NCBI GenBank assembly: GCA_903933805.1
Contig: CAIZLM010000312.1
Coordinates: 1 to 40,200 of the forward strand
Source of the DNA: an uncultured Bacteroidota bacterium
Lineage (GTDB): Bacteria > Bacteroidota > Bacteroidia > Chitinophagales > Saprospiraceae
Reading direction: 5' to 3'
DNA length: 40,200 nt
Shown here: positions 39,124 to 40,200 of the stretch, piece after piece
Position numbering within the stretch: position 1 is the stretch's first letter
Layout: every line of letters begins with the position of its first letter
Notes under the pieces: model-generated
Seen by the model: only the letters and a program-made list of their open reading frames with translations
Databases searched by the model: none
Told to the model about the DNA's origin: nothing
Made by a program: the position numbers and the translations under genes

Positions 39124-40200
39124 TTATTTAAAGAATTGAATAAACGCGAGTCGAATATCGTTTCTAGCGTCATTTTTATTTTTTGAATCAGGTTTTAGCA
39201 CCATTGGGATATCCGGGTTGGTACTTTTGCCATCAGCGCCCATGGATGCTTTGAGGAAACCCATGTTGGATTCATTGCCGGAGAGCAAGAACTCTGGCAG
39301 CGAAACGTGGTACAATTTATGGTCATCCAAGGCATTGTCGCCCACAAACCACCTCCCTGTTGCCTGATCGCGGCGAACGCGATAAAGTTGCAGATAGCCG
39401 CCATTTCCGCTGTTGTTGTACCCTGCTTCGAGTGTTTTATGGAGCAAAATACCCTTCATTTCGACTTCCACAACAGCGCCGCCAAAGGGTAAAATACGCA
39501 CCACATCCAGTTCCGTCAATTTCCCGGAGAGGATATCGTCCACGCGGATGGATCCACCGTTGAGAATGGCACAATCGGGATTGTTTTGGGAAGCGACAAA
39601 CATGGCCTCGGCGATGATCGTTCCGATTTTAGCCTGCTGGCTGCGGACGATTGTTTCGCGACAATCAAGGGGCTCCTGCAGTTTAGCGACTTCTTTATTG
39701 GGGTTAATACCGGCCGCCACGAGCGCCTCATCTTTTATTTTTTCCCATTTGGCCACCACTGCGGCGGTATTGGGCTCTTCGGGAATACTGGCATCCACCC
39801 TTCTCAACGTTGATTTAACGGTACAGGTACCCTTTTTTTTGTTGTAACGCAAGGTGTGTATGTACACTGTTTTGGCGTTGGCATCCGCTTTGGTGATCAC
39901 GCTTGCACCCACCTTGTGGAGTTGGTTGTCGTGATCGTGACCACCCATGATGAGTGGAATTTTGGGCAACATTAGGGCCAATTTTTTATCATCGGAGACA
40001 TTCAGGTGGGTCAGGGCAATGACGACATCGCTCTTGGGTTGCAGGGTAGCATAGCTGTTTCGAGCCGATTCCATCCAGTCGCTGTACTCGGCCCAAGGCT
40101 TCCTGCCCGTATTGATTAGCACGCCGAAAATACCCAGGTTGAGGGTTGTTCCATCGCGATCCTTCAGGGCAATCACCTGATTGTCCGGGCATTTCTCCGC
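39124..40200 (-). CDS. 5'-nucleotidase/metallophosphatase, UshA-like (partial, N-terminus missing)
   Basis: The frame is open to the right edge of the window, so 358 residues of the C-terminal part are seen. The end of the metallophosphatase domain contains VIALTHLNVSDDKK and the metal-binding IMGGHDHDN. The C-terminal nucleotidase domain (5_nucleotid_C) has GTIIAEAMFVASQNNPDCAI, LNGGSIRVDDILSGKLTELD, VRILPFGGAVVEVEMKG and GYNNSGNGGYLQLY. Such enzymes dephosphorylate nucleotides outside the cytoplasm; the signal peptide, if any, is beyond the window. A GTG at 40176 is internal and not a start. The C-terminus reaches within two bases of repeat copy 10. Confidence 0.92.
   Translation of the reverse strand, partial: AEKCPDNQVIALKDRDGTTLNLGIFGVLINTGRKPWAEYSDWMESARNSYATLQPKSDVVIALTHLNVSDDKKLALMLPKIPLIMGGHDHDNQLHKVGASVITKADANAKTVYIHTLRYNKKKGTCTVKSTLRRVDASIPEEPNTAAVVAKWEKIKDEALVAAGINPNKEVAKLQEPLDCRETIVRSQQAKIGTIIAEAMFVASQNNPDCAILNGGSIRVDDILSGKLTELDVVRILPFGGAVVEVEMKGILLHKTLEAGYNNSGNGGYLQLYRVRRDQATGRWFVGDNALDDHKLYHVSLPEFLLSGNESNMGFLKASMGADGKSTNPDIPMVLKPDSKNKNDARNDIRLAFIQFFK

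Overview
The window looks like chromosomal DNA of a member of the Bacteroidota, probably a Saprospiraceae-like bacterium (Haliscomenobacter/Lewinella type; the family-level placement is inference). The evidence is a 288-aa group-1 sigma factor of the Bacteroidota type, a fused SecDF, DUF5683 and DUF1573 proteins, a secreted phospholipase-D-like protein with a type IX secretion-type C-terminus, few Shine-Dalgarno sequences, and several promoter-like TTG-N18-21-TAnnTTTG sites. Most genes are housekeeping genes in short, mixed-strand transcription units.

Layout. 1-1365 (minus): an ECF sigma factor, a small one-helix membrane protein that may be its anti-sigma factor, and the N-terminus of a membrane protein. 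1395-3052: two repeat elements, then lysA. 3094-8025 (minus): a Wzx-like flippase, an RskA-like protein, glycyl-tRNA synthetase and a GT4 glycosyltransferase. 8155-9973 (plus): lolD and an alkaline phosphatase. 9970-12235 (minus): era and a ribBA whose GTP cyclohydrolase II half has lost its metal and catalytic residues. 12939-17005 (plus): the major sigma factor, coaX, an outer-membrane barrel and an alpha/beta hydrolase. 17092-20000 (minus): a stand-alone LanB-type elimination domain, an unknown gene, a decayed helicase-like gene, an initiator tRNA and a Nudix hydrolase. 20058-27627 (plus): pyrE, M42 peptidase, NlpC/P60, DUF5683, rhomboid and secDF. 27784-30649 (minus): trmN6 and the PLD-like secreted protein. 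30713-31252 (plus): a SpoU methyltransferase. 31310-35409 (minus): an OmpA-like lipoprotein, an MBL hydrolase and small secreted proteins. 35521-37883 (plus): pyrF-ribD and a second DUF1573 gene. 37915-40200 (minus): recF and a 5'-nucleotidase running off the window.

The most striking feature is a family of short, non-coding, MITE-like elements. I find nine near-complete copies and two fragments. Each copy is about 162 bp (long form) or 72-78 bp (short form), begins GTAACTGGTT and ends in its inverted repeat. Several are flanked by 8-bp direct repeats. All nine near-complete copies point the same way regardless of neighbouring gene strand, and many lie within a few bases of stop codons. One has fused an in-frame ATG to lysA, and another contains the ribD stop codon. 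The short form is explained by deletion between two 18-bp direct repeats inside the long form.

Riboflavin (ribBA, ribD), pyrimidine (pyrE, pyrF), lysine/peptidoglycan (lysA) and CoA (coaX) genes are scattered rather than clustered. I see no CRISPR array, prophage or intact transposase gene.
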